Part shown: positions 17,028 through 26,133 of the stretch, piece by piece
Numbering within the stretch: the stretch's first letter is position 1
Layout: each line of letters begins with the position of its first letter
The notes under the pieces: model-generated
Told to the model about the DNA's origin: nothing
The model's input: the letters and a program-made list of their open reading frames with translations, nothing else
The model's database searches: none
Position numbers and translations under genes: made by a program
DNA from: Oleiagrimonas citrea
GTDB lineage: Bacteria; Pseudomonadota; Gammaproteobacteria; Xanthomonadales; Rhodanobacteraceae
DNA: 64,000 nt
Direction: 5' to 3'
NCBI RefSeq assembly: GCF_012395255.1
Contig: NZ_JAAZQD010000002.1
Location: 124,001-188,000, forward strand

Positions 17028-18214
17028 GCCGACACCGCAGGTTTGCGCGCTACCGCACGCTGCGCGCGATCGAGCGCAGCCCGAAGGTCATCGACCAGAT
17101 CCTCGGCACTCTCGATGCCCACCGACACCCGCAGCAGCGAATCGGCGATACCGGCCGTGCGCCGCGCTTCCGGCGCCATCGAGGCATGCGTCATGCTGGC
17201 CGGATGCGCGACTAGGCTCTCCACGCCGCCCAGCGACTCGGCCAGCGAGAAATACCGCAGACCATCAAGGAAGGCGCAGATGACGTTCTCGCCGCCCTGC
17301 AGTTCGAAGCTGAGCATCGCGCCGAAGCCGCGCTGCTGACGCGCCGCGAGCGCATGCTGCGGGTGCGATGCCAAGCCCGGATAGTGAACCTTCGCCACGG
17401 CCGGATGACCGTCCAGCAACGCAACGATGCGCTCGGCGTTCTCCTGATGCACGCGCAGACGTGCATCCAGCGTACGCAGGCCGCGCAGGGTCAGGAAGCT
17501 GTCGAACGGCGCGCCGGTCAGCCCCAGGCAGTTGGCCCACCATTTCAGCTGTTCGGCCAGCTCCGGCGTGCGTGCGACGACTGCGCCACCGACCACGTCG
17601 CTGTGCCCATTGATGTACTTGGTGGTCGAATGCAGCACCACGTCCGCACCCAGCGCCAGCGGTTGCTGCAAGACCGGCGACAGGAAGGTGTTGTCGACCA
17701 GGCACAGCGCACCCACGGCATGCGCCGCCTGCGCCACATGGCGCACATCGGTGATGCGCAGCAGCGGGTTCGACGGCGTCTCGACCCAGACCAGATCCGG
17801 CTTGCGCGCCAGGCCCTCGCCTAGGCTCGCCGGATCGGTGAGATCCGCGAAGATCACCTCGAAACGTCCCTTCTTCGCCCAGGCATCGAGCAGTCGCCAG
17901 GTGCCGCCGTAGCAGTCGTGCGCGGCCAGCACACGGCCACCGGCGGGGACCAACTCCAAGGCCAGCGCCACGGCCGCCATGCCACTGGCCGTGACCACCG
18001 CGCCCGCGCCCTGCTCCAATTCGGCCAGTGCCTCGGCCAGCAGATCGCGTGTCGGATTGCCGCTGCGCGAGTAGTCGTAGGCGCGCTTCTGGCCGAATCC
18101 GGCGAAACTGTAGTTGGTGGACAGGTGCAGCGGCGGCACCACGGCGCCATGCTGCGTGTCGGATTCGATACCGGCGCGCACGGCGCGGGTCGCGGACGGG
18201 GCGGAATGGGTCAT
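17024..18214 (-). CDS. metB: Cystathionine gamma-synthase
   Basis: A 396-residue PLP enzyme of the Cys/Met metabolism family that joins an activated homoserine to cysteine. The PLP lysine is K199 in HSTTKYINGHSD, with D174 (LVDNTF) stacking over the pyridine ring. The start at 18214 has GGAG six bases upstream and begins one base after the metX stop (TGACATG); an upstream in-frame ATG at 18226 would overlap metX. Some members are gamma-lyases; placement after metX favours synthase. Confidence 0.92.
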   Translation of the reverse strand: MTHSAPSATRAVRAGIESDTQHGAVVPPLHLSTNYSFAGFGQKRAYDYSRSGNPTRDLLAEALAELEQGAGAVVTASGMAAVALALELVPAGGRVLAAHDCYGGTWRLLDAWAKKGRFEVIFADLTDPASLGEGLARKPDLVWVETPSNPLLRITDVRHVAQAAHAVGALCLVDNTFLSPVLQQPLALGADVVLHSTTKYINGHSDVVGGAVVARTPELAEQLKWWANCLGLTGAPFDSFLTLRGLRTLDARLRVHQENAERIVALLDGHPAVAKVHYPGLASHPQHALAARQQRGFGAMLSFELQGGENVICAFLDGLRYFSLAESLGGVESLVAHPASMTHASMAPEARRTAGIADSLLRVSVGIESAEDLVDDLRAALDRAQRAVARKPAVSA

Positions 18215-18215
18215 G

Positions 18216-19250
18216 TCAGGCTCCACAGCAGGCGTTCAGCGTCTCGCGCAGCAACGGCGCGAGCTGGGCGGTTTCCTTGAGAAATCCGTCGTGCCCGTAG
18301 ACGGTTTCGATGACTTCCAGCGTGGCCGGCGCGCCGAGGGCGCGCTGCAGCATGCAGAGGTCGGCGAGCGGCACCAGACGATCGGTGGCGAAGCCGATCA
18401 GCGTCGTCGGCACACGCACCGCGGAGGGATCGACGGCATGCAGATCGATGGACTCGGACAGCGACAGATAGCGATGCGCATCGAAACGCTCGACGAAGCG
18501 CCGGCCGTTGTGTTCGAGCCAGTCCTCGACCGGAAGACGGAAACGGCCGTCAGCGAAACGCGCCTCACCGCTGAAACGCGTGGCGAATTCCTCGCTGCCT
18601 CGATAGGTTGTCAATGCCAGCTGTCGCGCCAGCGCCAACGCGCGATCGACTTCGCCCGAGTGCAGACCGAAGCGGACGATCTCGCGCTGCACGGAGCGCT
18701 GCGCCGTGGCCAGGGGATGCGGACGATGCGCGCCGGCCAGCGCAACCAGATGCCCGACGCGATGACCGTGTCGTGCAGCGAAGGCCAACCCGACCATGGC
18801 GCCGTAGGACGCGCCGATGAAGGCCTGCGCGCGCCCGATCTGCAACGCGTCCAGCAAGGCCGCCAGCGCATCGGCCTGATCGGCCGTGGACACCGCCGAA
18901 GCGCCCAGGTCCTGAGCGTCCAGCCAGTCGATCGCCAGCACGCGGAACCGTCGAAGATCGATCGCGCGATCGACGCCAACCAGTGCCTGCCACCAGCCAT
19001 CGCGCGGCGCCGCATCACTGGCGAAGACGTCGCGATCGGCCGAAATACCGCCCTGCACGATCACCGTCGGCGCACCCGGAGCACCGATCCACAGATAGCG
19101 CACGGCCACATCGCGCGCACCCTCCGCATGCCGGGGCGCGAATCGGACATGGCGTACATGCCGCTGGAATGGGAAGGCGTTCCGCTCGAGGCCGCCTGCC
19201 TCGCACAGCGAGGCAGGCGGTTCGGCGGTGGGGACGGCTTGAAGAGTCAT
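18216..19250 (-). CDS. metX: Homoserine O-acyltransferase (MetX family)
   Basis: A 344-residue alpha/beta-hydrolase-fold enzyme that activates homoserine for methionine synthesis. The nucleophile elbow is GASYGAM with S148, and the catalytic histidine is H320 in YGHDGF. MetX enzymes of Xanthomonadaceae are usually annotated as using succinyl-CoA, and metB follows, so succinyltransferase is more likely than acetyltransferase; the acyl donor is not proven here. First gene of the operon, 85 bases downstream of a SAM-I aptamer; its GGAG ribosome site is placed to be hidden by the leader. Confidence 0.92.
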   Translation of the reverse strand: MTLQAVPTAEPPASLCEAGGLERNAFPFQRHVRHVRFAPRHAEGARDVAVRYLWIGAPGAPTVIVQGGISADRDVFASDAAPRDGWWQALVGVDRAIDLRRFRVLAIDWLDAQDLGASAVSTADQADALAALLDALQIGRAQAFIGASYGAMVGLAFAARHGHRVGHLVALAGAHRPHPLATAQRSVQREIVRFGLHSGEVDRALALARQLALTTYRGSEEFATRFSGEARFADGRFRLPVEDWLEHNGRRFVERFDAHRYLSLSESIDLHAVDPSAVRVPTTLIGFATDRLVPLADLCMLQRALGAPATLEVIETVYGHDGFLKETAQLAPLLRETLNACCGA

Positions 19251-19252
19251 GC

Positions 19253-19289
19253 GGCGCTCCGGCGTGTCGACATCGACCTGCGGAGCACC
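19253..19289 (-). promoter_or_regulatory. Putative Shine-Dalgarno-sequestering hairpin of the metX leader
   Basis: On the minus strand GGTGCTCCG (19289-19281) can pair with CGGAGCGCC (19261-19253), with one G-U pair. The second arm contains GGAG, the metX ribosome site. Just upstream, CTCATC at 19296-19291 repeats the 5' P1 strand of the aptamer and could compete for GATGAG at 19341-19336. This suggests translational switching. Confidence 0.6.
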
Positions 19290-19335
19290 GGATGAGAATC
19301 GTCACGCCCCGGGCGCATGCACCGGAACGTTTCGA

Positions 19336-19451
19336 CTCATCTCTCGGTGAGCGCTTCGCGCCCCCGCAGGAGTTGGCACCGTGCGGAACCTTGCGGTGTC
19401 CGCGGGTTGCCCCGGCTTCGTCGGGCCTGTCCCTCAGCCGGTCTCGATGAG
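19336..19451 (-). ncRNA. SAM-I (S-box) riboswitch aptamer
   Basis: On the minus strand all S-box elements are present in order: P1 CTCATC/GATGAG; P2 CCGGC/GCCGG around the kink-turn bases TGAGGGA and GACGAA; the conserved GCAACC joint; P3; then AAGG, P4 CCGCA/TGCGG closing GGTGCCAACTCC; and a final small hairpin before P1 closes. It precedes metX, so it should turn the methionine operon down when S-adenosylmethionine is abundant. Confidence 0.92.
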
Positions 19452-19462
19452 TGTTGCGAAGA

Positions 19463-19491
19463 ACTCTATCGAGGCGAATGATGCATGTCAA
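19463..19491 (-). promoter_or_regulatory. Sigma70 promoter of the metX-metB-hom operon
   Basis: A consensus -35 TTGACA (19491-19486), a 17-base spacer and a -10 TAGAGT (19468-19463). The expected start, near 19456, lies about five bases before the aptamer's first helix, which fits a riboswitch transcript exactly. Confidence 0.75.
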
Positions 19492-19492
19492 T

Positions 19493-19516
19493 AGACGTCT
19501 ATACGTCCATATTCGA
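19493..19516 (-). promoter_or_regulatory. Tandem met boxes (MetJ operator) at the metX promoter
   Basis: A perfect met box AGACGTCT at 19493-19500 is followed by ATACGTCC (6 of 8) at 19501-19508 and a weaker 8-mer. The boxes lie two bases upstream of the -35 element. A MetJ-domain protein is encoded at 45914-46693. Confidence 0.72.
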
Positions 19517-19656
19517 AAACATCACTCCCCTCGACCACACTCAATCCGACACATGCACGGAAGACCATGAACTGCCGAAAAGCCCACACCGACCGCCCGA
19601 ACATCCGCTTGACGCCGGACGGAGTACCATGAAACTCCCAATCAGACGATGTCCCC

Positions 19657-20790
19657 ATGTCCCGCAACGCTGCATCGCGCCACGGCCCAGCGACCGCCCC
19701 CTCGCCCACAGGCCGACAGGCGGGACCGCTCCGCTTCAACGGCGACAACGCCTTTCATCACGAACTCAAGCGTCGCGTCCTGGCGGACTTGCGAGAACGC
19801 GGCTGCGATCCCCGCGACAATGCGCGCATGTATGCCAAGACCGCGATCATCCTGGCGGCCTTCGCACTGACCTACGTCGCCCTGGTGTTCCTGGCGCAGA
19901 CCTGGTGGCAAGCGCTGCCGCTGGCGGTCGCGCTGGGCGCGGCGACTGCCGGCATCGGCTTCAACATCATGCACGACGGCGGGCACCTGGCGTATTCGAA
20001 ACGGCACTGGGTCAACCGGCTGATGGCCATGACCCTCGACCTGGTCGGCGGTAGCTCCTACATCTGGCAATGGAAACATGGTCGTTTCCATCACACCTGG
20101 GTGAATGTGGACGGCCACGACAGCGACATCGACCTGGGCGTGCTGGCGCGTCTTTCGCCCAGTCAGCAGCGACGCCCCTGGCACCGCTGGCAGCATCTGT
20201 ACCTGTGGCCGCTGTATGCCGTGACCGTGCTGCGCTGGCACCTGTACGGCGACTTCCGTGATCTGCTCACCGGCACCATCGGCAGTCGACCCTTCCCACG
20301 TCCGCGCGGCGCGGACCTGGCCGTGTTCGTGCTCGGCAAACTGGCGTTCTTCATGCTCGCCTTCGGCGTGCCGCTGGCGTTCCATCCGTGGACCGTGGTC
20401 GTAGCCGGCTATGCGGTGGTGGCCGCCGTCTCCGGCCTGCTGCTGGCCCTGGTCTTCCAGATGGCGCACGTCGTGGAGGCCGCGTCGTTTCCGGAACCGG
20501 CCCGCGAAACGCCGCATCTGGACACGTCATGGGCCGTCCATCAGCTGCACACCACCGTCAATTTCGCGCCGCACAACCGGACGTTGTCCTGGCTGATCGG
20601 CGGGCTCAATTTCCAGGTGGAGCACCACCTGTTCCCCCGCATCGCCCATGTGCACTATCCGGCGGTGGCGCGCGTGGTCGAACAAACCTGCCGCGAATTC
20701 GGGCTGCCCTACCATGTCAGCCCCTCGTTCGCCGCGAGCATCGCCTCGCACTACCGATGGCTGCGCAGAATGAGCCTGCAACCCGCCTGA
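19657..20790 (+). CDS. Membrane fatty acid desaturase
   Basis: A 377-residue integral membrane di-iron desaturase with the three histidine boxes HDGGH (106-110), HGRFHH (141-146) and QVEHH (320-324). The Gln in the third box is typical of front-end (delta-5/6-like) acyl desaturases. No cytochrome b5 domain is fused, so an external electron donor is needed. Four hydrophobic segments surround the boxes. It likely introduces a double bond into membrane acyl chains; position of the bond cannot be read. It stands alone, divergent from metX. Confidence 0.88.
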   Translation: MSRNAASRHGPATAPSPTGRQAGPLRFNGDNAFHHELKRRVLADLRERGCDPRDNARMYAKTAIILAAFALTYVALVFLAQTWWQALPLAVALGAATAGIGFNIMHDGGHLAYSKRHWVNRLMAMTLDLVGGSSYIWQWKHGRFHHTWVNVDGHDSDIDLGVLARLSPSQQRRPWHRWQHLYLWPLYAVTVLRWHLYGDFRDLLTGTIGSRPFPRPRGADLAVFVLGKLAFFMLAFGVPLAFHPWTVVVAGYAVVAAVSGLLLALVFQMAHVVEAASFPEPARETPHLDTSWAVHQLHTTVNFAPHNRTLSWLIGGLNFQVEHHLFPRIAHVHYPAVARVVEQTCREFGLPYHVSPSFAASIASHYRWLRRMSLQPA

Positions 20791-20906
20791 CAAGCCCAGC
20801 ACTCGACCACCCCGAGCGGGACCCGGCCCGAACGCACCCTGCGCGCAGATGCGCGGCAGGTCGGCGGCGCGCTATCATGAGTGGTTTAACGCTGCGGCCC
20901 ACGCCC

Positions 20907-22511
20907 ATGTCCAGCCACCGCACCGAAACCGCGCGTCGGCGCACCTTCGCCATCGTCAGCCATCCTGACGCGGGCAAGACCACGCTGACCGAAAAACTGC
21001 TGCTGTTCGGCGGCGCCATCCAGATGGCCGGCTCGGTGAAGAGCCGCAAGGCCGCGCGCCACGCCACGTCCGACTGGATGGCGCTGGAGAAGGAACGCGG
21101 CATCTCCGTGACCTCCTCCGTCATGCAGTTCCCGTACGGCGGCAGGATCGTCAATCTGCTCGACACTCCGGGCCATGCCGACTTCTCCGAGGACACCTAC
21201 CGCGTGCTGACCGCGGTCGACTCGGCGCTGATGGTGATCGACTGTGCCAAGGGCGTGGAGGCGCGCACCATCAAGCTGATGGAGGTCTGCCGTCTGCGCA
21301 CCACGCCGATCATGACCTTCATCAACAAGCTCGACCGCGAGGGCCGCTCGCCGCTGGAGCTGTTCGACGAGGTCGAATCGGTGCTGGGCATCCAGTGCGC
21401 GCCGATCACCTGGCCCATCGGCATGGGCAAGCGCCTGAAGGGCGTCTACCACCTGGTCCGCGACGAGGTGCATCTGTACGAGGCCGGCAAGAACTACGAG
21501 CGCCAGGAAGCGAAGGTGCTCAAGGGCCTGGACCATCCGGAACTGGCGGCCGCCCTCGGCGCCGAGGCGCTGGCCGAACTGCGTGACGAGCTGGAGCTGG
21601 TCACCGGCGCGGTCGAACCGTTCGACCCGGCGCAGTACCTGGCCGGCAAGCAGACGCCGGTGTTCTTCGGCTCGGCGGTGAACAACTTCGGCGTGCAGCT
21701 GCTGCTGGACTTCTTCGTCGAACACGCGCCCGGTCCGCAGCCGCGCGCCACCACCACGCGCGAAGTCGAGGCCGACGAGGAGAAGCTCAGCGGCTTCGTG
21801 TTCAAGATCCAGGCCAACATGGATCCGGCGCACCGTGACCGCGTGGCCTTCATGCGCGTGTGCTCAGGTACCTACTCGGCCGGCATGAAAATGCTGCAGA
21901 CGCGCACCGGCAAGGATGTGCGCATCGCCAACGCGCTGACCTTCATGGCCTCGGACCGCGACATCGTCGACAAGGCCTACCCGGGCGACGTGATCGGCCT
22001 GCACAACCACGGCACCATTTCCATCGGCGACACCTTCACCGAAGGCGAGGCGCTGAACTTCACCGGCATTCCCAACTTCGCGCCGGAACTGTTCCGCCGT
22101 GCGCGGCTGCGCGATCCGCTGAAGATGAAGGCGCTGCAGAAAGGACTGGCGCAGCTGTCCGAGGAAGGCGCGACGCAGTTCTTCCGTCCTCTGATGTCCA
22201 ACGATCTCGTCCTCGGCGCCGTCGGCGTGCTGCAGTTCGACGTGGTCGCCTACCGACTGAAGGACGAATACGGCGTGGAGGCGGTGTTCGACAACGTCAC
22301 CGTTGCCACCGCGCGCTGGATCTACTGCGACGACGAGAAGATGCTGGAACAGTTCCGCGAGAAGAATGCGCAGCACCTGGCCGTGGACGCCTCCGGCGCG
22401 CTGGTCTATCTGGCGCCGACCCGCGTGAACCTGCAGCTGACGCAGGAGCGCTGGCCGGACGTGACCTTCGCCGCGACGCGCGAACACGCCAGCTCGGTCG
22501 AAGTCGGCTAG
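20907..22511 (+). CDS. prfC: Peptide chain release factor 3
   Basis: A 534-residue translational GTPase that recycles RF1/RF2 from the ribosome after peptide release. P-loop SHPDAGKT (18-25), DTPGHADF and NKLD motifs are intact, and the length matches RF3 (529 in E. coli). The start is set at [16 protein letters not shown] by comparison with the family; an in-frame ATG at 20877 would add ten residues. Confidence 0.96.
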   Translation: MSSHRTETARRRTFAIVSHPDAGKTTLTEKLLLFGGAIQMAGSVKSRKAARHATSDWMALEKERGISVTSSVMQFPYGGRIVNLLDTPGHADFSEDTYRVLTAVDSALMVIDCAKGVEARTIKLMEVCRLRTTPIMTFINKLDREGRSPLELFDEVESVLGIQCAPITWPIGMGKRLKGVYHLVRDEVHLYEAGKNYERQEAKVLKGLDHPELAAALGAEALAELRDELELVTGAVEPFDPAQYLAGKQTPVFFGSAVNNFGVQLLLDFFVEHAPGPQPRATTTREVEADEEKLSGFVFKIQANMDPAHRDRVAFMRVCSGTYSAGMKMLQTRTGKDVRIANALTFMASDRDIVDKAYPGDVIGLHNHGTISIGDTFTEGEALNFTGIPNFAPELFRRARLRDPLKMKALQKGLAQLSEEGATQFFRPLMSNDLVLGAVGVLQFDVVAYRLKDEYGVEAVFDNVTVATARWIYCDDEKMLEQFREKNAQHLAVDASGALVYLAPTRVNLQLTQERWPDVTFAATREHASSVEVG

Positions 22512-22583
22512 CGAGCCGCGCTCCGCCTACCTGATGTCGAGTGCGGCTGCTAATCTGGCCACTCGACCATCAGGGGGACGGAC

Positions 22584-23489
22584 ATGTACAAGAACCTCGC
22601 CTTTCAGACGCCCGCCAACGCGAGCGGCTGGAAACGCTGGCTGATCTACTCCGCGCTGGCGCGACTGATCCTCTTCGCGCTGCTGTTCGTGGCCGCCGCG
22701 TTCCTCACCGGCATGGCCCTGCACCTGCTCGGGTGGAGCCCATCTTCGGGCAATCCGAACATCAAGGGCTGGGCGCAGCTCATCATTCGCGCGCTACCGG
22801 CCGTGATCGCCTACCTGATCCTGACGCGCGTCATCGAACGCCGATGGCCCACCGAGCTGGCCTGGCGCAAGCTCCCCGCGCACTTTATCGGCGGCGTCCT
22901 GCTCGGCATGGCCCTGCTCAGCGTGGTCATCGGCATCCTGTGGCTGGCCGGCAGCTACCGCGTGCTGGGAACGAACGCCCAGGTGCCGTGGCTGGAGTCG
23001 ATCCTGATGTTCGGCCTGGGCGCTGGTATCAGTGAGGAGATCATGTTCCGCGGCGCGCTGTTTCGCATCGTCGAGGAAAGCCTGGGCACGTGGCTGGCGG
23101 TGCTGATCTCTGCGCTGGCCTTCGGCGCGATCCACCTGGGCAATCCCAACGCCACACTATGGAGCGGTCTGGCCATCGCCATCGAGGCCGGCGTGCTGTT
23201 CGGACTGGTCTATCACGTGACCCGCTCGCTGTGGCTGTGCATGGGGCTTCACGCTGCCTGGAACGTGATGGAGGGTCCGGTCTTCGGCACGCCGGTTTCC
23301 GGTCTTCCGCCGCACGGTTGGCTGCAGGCCGAACTGACTGGACCGAACTGGCTCAGTGGCGGCACCTTCGGTCCGGAAGCCTCGTTGATCACGCCGCTGT
23401 GCTGCCTCGCACTGGCCGGCGTGTTCCTGTTCATCGCGCTGCGCCGGAACAGCATCGTGCCGCCATTCTGGAAACGCCGCCCGGGCTGA
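22584..23489 (+). CDS. CPBP family intramembrane metalloprotease
   Basis: A 301-residue multi-pass membrane protein with the Abi/CPBP (Rce1-like) motifs: EE at 151-152 followed by R156 (EEIMFRG), FGAIH with H184, and HAAWN with H223. Family members cleave prenylated or small substrate proteins in the membrane, and some bacterial ones give bacteriocin self-immunity. The lanthipeptide locus is 7 kb away on another transcript, so no link is claimed. GGGGGACGG lies in front of the ATG as ribosome site. Confidence 0.87.
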   Translation: MYKNLAFQTPANASGWKRWLIYSALARLILFALLFVAAAFLTGMALHLLGWSPSSGNPNIKGWAQLIIRALPAVIAYLILTRVIERRWPTELAWRKLPAHFIGGVLLGMALLSVVIGILWLAGSYRVLGTNAQVPWLESILMFGLGAGISEEIMFRGALFRIVEESLGTWLAVLISALAFGAIHLGNPNATLWSGLAIAIEAGVLFGLVYHVTRSLWLCMGLHAAWNVMEGPVFGTPVSGLPPHGWLQAELTGPNWLSGGTFGPEASLITPLCCLALAGVFLFIALRRNSIVPPFWKRRPG

Positions 23490-23506
23490 TCCAGGCGCCA
23501 GATACG

Positions 23507-23540
23507 ACGATGCGCCTCCCGTTGCCGGAAGGCGCATCGT
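23507..23540. terminator. Hairpin between CPBP protease and fadE
   Basis: A perfect 11-bp inverted repeat (23507-23517 and 23530-23540) lies between two convergent genes. No clear T-run follows on the plus side, so it may serve either strand weakly. Confidence 0.65.
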
Positions 23541-23562
23541 GCCCCTCTCTCCCCGCTTTCCC

Positions 23563-26049
23563 TCAAGCGGCCTGCTTGCTGCCCTTGCCGCTTTCCTTGC
23601 CGGACTTGCCGTCACGGACCTTGGCCGCGACCAGCTCCGACGGATCGAAATCATCCACGTTGATGAACTCGAGCGTGGCGTCATGCACACGCTGCAGCAG
23701 TTCGCGCTCGGCTTCGCTGATGGCCCCCTGCTGTTCAGCCTGCGCCAGCTTCTCGGTGTATTCGTGCGCGGTGATCTTGCCGCTCTTGAGCGCCTTCAGG
23801 AACTTGCGCTCGATCGGCTCGGCAGCGATCACGTCCGGCAGCAGGGCGTTCATGCGGCCGATCGCATTGTTCGCCGTCGGCGTCATGAACGACCACTCCA
23901 GCAGTCGCGTGCGCGCCTCGCTGGGACACATCAGCAGCGCCGCGACGCGATGGCCGAGACGGTCGGACGGCGGCACTTCGCGCCGGCCGAACGGAAACAC
24001 CAGCGCACGCAGCAGCCACGCCACCGGACGCACCGGGAAATTGCGGATCACGCCGTCCAGCGCCATCTGCATGCGCCACACGCAGGCATGGAATGCCCAC
24101 GCCAGCAGCGGACGGTCGGCCTCGGGACGACCACTGTCCTCATAGCGCTTCAGCATCGCGCTGGCAATGTAGAGGTAGCTCAGCACGTCACCCAGACGCG
24201 CCGACAGTTTCTCCTTGAACTTCAGGCGCCCGCCCAACACGCCCATCGACACGTCGGCGCACAGCGCCAACGCGGCCGAATAGCGGTTGAGCTTGCGGTA
24301 GTAGCGGCGGGTGTAGGCATCGCCCGGTGCCTTGCCGATCTTGGCGTGGGTCAGACCCAGGGTGAACGCGCGCACGGCGTTGGAGAAGCCGAAGCCGATG
24401 TGGCCGAATAGCGCGCGGTCGAAGGTCTTCAGGCGCTCCTTCTTGTCCTCGATGGACAACGCCTGCATCTCCTTAAGCACGTACGGATGGCAGCGGATCG
24501 CGCCCTGACCGAAGATCATCAGGCTGCGCGTCATGATGTTCGCGCCTTCCACCGTGATGGCGATCGGCACGCCCTGCCAGGCGCGGCCAAGGTAGTTCGA
24601 TGGACCAAGCTGGACGCCCTTGCCGCCATGCACATCCATCGCGTCGCGCGAGACCTCGCGGCCCCACTCGGTGGCGTGGTACTTGGCGATGGCCGACGGC
24701 ACCGCCGGCTTTTCGCCGCGATCGACGGCGGCGGCCGTGGCGCGCGACAGCGCGGCCGTGGCGTAGGTGTAGCCGCCAATGCGCGCCAGCGCTTCCTCGA
24801 CACCCTCGAACCGGCCGATGGCCAGGCCGAACTGCTTGCGGATGCGTGCATACGCGCCCGTCGCCGCACTGGCCGCGCGCACGCCGCCAGTGGCGTTGGA
24901 CGGCAGCGAGATGGCGCGACCGACCGACAGGCATTCGACCAGCATGCGCCAGCCGTGACCGGCCATGTCCGGACCGCCGATCAGCGTCGACAGCGGCACG
25001 AACACGTCCTTGCCGCGCACCGGGCCGTTCTGGAACGGCACGTTCAGCGGCAAGTGGCGGCGACCGACTTCCAGACCCTCGGTCTCGCGCGGAATCAGCG
25101 CCAGGGTGATGCCCAGATCCTCGGTCTCGCCGAGCAGGTGCTCGGGGTCGTACATGCGGAACGCCAGGCCGACGATGGTCGCGACCGGTGCCAGCGTAAT
25201 GTAGCGCTTGTCGAAGGTCAGGCGGATGCCGAGCACATCCTCACCCTCGTGCATCTGCTTGCAGACGATGCCGAAATCGGGAATCGAGGTGGCGTCGGAA
25301 CCGGCTGTCGGGCCGGTCAGCGCGAAGCAGGGAATCTCGCGACCATCCGCCAGGCGCGGCAGGAAGTGATCTTTCTGCTCCTCGCTACCGTAATGCAGCA
25401 ACAGTTCGGCCGGCCCCAGCGAATTCGGCACGGCAATGGTCGAGGCCGCCGTCGAGCAGATGCTGGCAACCTTCTGCAGCACCGCCGAATGCGCCAGCGC
25501 GGAGAATTCCAGACCACCGTAGCGCTTCGGGATGATCATGCCGAAAAACTTGTTCTGCTTGATGAAATCCCAGACTTCCGGCGGCAGGTCGGCCAGCTCA
25601 TGGGTAACCTGCCAGTCATCGAGCATGCCGCACAGCTCTTCCACCGGCCCGTCGAGGAAGGCTTGTTCCTCGGCAGACAGCTCGGGCTTGGGCTGCTTCA
25701 GCAATTCGGACCAATTCGGCTTGCCGGAGAACAACTCTCCTTCGAACCCGACCGTGCCGGCTTCCAATGCCGTCTGCTCGGTGTCGGACAGCTTTGGCGT
25801 GACCTTGGCGAACATCTTCAGCAACGGCGCACTGATCCGAGTACGACGGAAGCTGTCGAGGTTCAGCGGCACCGCGATCAGGCCGAACACGATCAGCGTG
25901 ACGACGGTGGCGACCGGCGCGTAGGCGATCAGACCGAACACCACGATGGCGACTGCGGTCACTGCGGTCCAGGTACGCAACCCGGCGCGCTGATAGGCGC
26001 ATACGCCGGAGGCGATCAGGGCGGCCAGAAGAGGAATGAAGGCGGACAT
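23563..26049 (-). CDS. fadE: Acyl-CoA dehydrogenase, FadE type
   Basis: An 828-residue enzyme for the first step of fatty acid beta-oxidation, matching E. coli FadE along its length (hydrophobic N-terminus, AEEQAFLDGPVEE, THELADLPPE, GMIIPKRYGGLEFSA, VEGANIMTRSLMIFGQGAIRCHPYVL and the C-terminal INVDDFDP). The N-terminal membrane segments anchor it inside the membrane. Start chosen at MSAFIPLL, where AGGTGA precedes the ATG and FadE similarity begins; an ATG at 26100 would add 17 residues. Its electrons should pass to the EtfAB and ETF-QO encoded at 51-56 kb. The C-terminus adds a short Lys/Gly/Ser tail. Confidence 0.94.
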   Translation of the reverse strand: MSAFIPLLAALIASGVCAYQRAGLRTWTAVTAVAIVVFGLIAYAPVATVVTLIVFGLIAVPLNLDSFRRTRISAPLLKMFAKVTPKLSDTEQTALEAGTVGFEGELFSGKPNWSELLKQPKPELSAEEQAFLDGPVEELCGMLDDWQVTHELADLPPEVWDFIKQNKFFGMIIPKRYGGLEFSALAHSAVLQKVASICSTAASTIAVPNSLGPAELLLHYGSEEQKDHFLPRLADGREIPCFALTGPTAGSDATSIPDFGIVCKQMHEGEDVLGIRLTFDKRYITLAPVATIVGLAFRMYDPEHLLGETEDLGITLALIPRETEGLEVGRRHLPLNVPFQNGPVRGKDVFVPLSTLIGGPDMAGHGWRMLVECLSVGRAISLPSNATGGVRAASAATGAYARIRKQFGLAIGRFEGVEEALARIGGYTYATAALSRATAAAVDRGEKPAVPSAIAKYHATEWGREVSRDAMDVHGGKGVQLGPSNYLGRAWQGVPIAITVEGANIMTRSLMIFGQGAIRCHPYVLKEMQALSIEDKKERLKTFDRALFGHIGFGFSNAVRAFTLGLTHAKIGKAPGDAYTRRYYRKLNRYSAALALCADVSMGVLGGRLKFKEKLSARLGDVLSYLYIASAMLKRYEDSGRPEADRPLLAWAFHACVWRMQMALDGVIRNFPVRPVAWLLRALVFPFGRREVPPSDRLGHRVAALLMCPSEARTRLLEWSFMTPTANNAIGRMNALLPDVIAAEPIERKFLKALKSGKITAHEYTEKLAQAEQQGAISEAERELLQRVHDATLEFINVDDFDPSELVAAKVRDGKSGKESGKGSKQAA

Positions 26050-26133
26050 GTCTATCACCTGTGCTTCTTCGTTGCCGGCTCCGGAGAGCCGTACGTTCAT
26101 CGTGCCATGGCGGAATGTTCCGCCGCAGCGGTT

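Larger units (their letters stand above)
19251..19656. other. Intergenic region metX/desaturase (406 bp)
   Basis: This gene-free stretch holds the metX leader with its riboswitch, the metX promoter and the met boxes, all pointing left. To the right (19517-19656) it must hold the desaturase promoter, but I see no strong consensus there. Confidence 0.7.
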
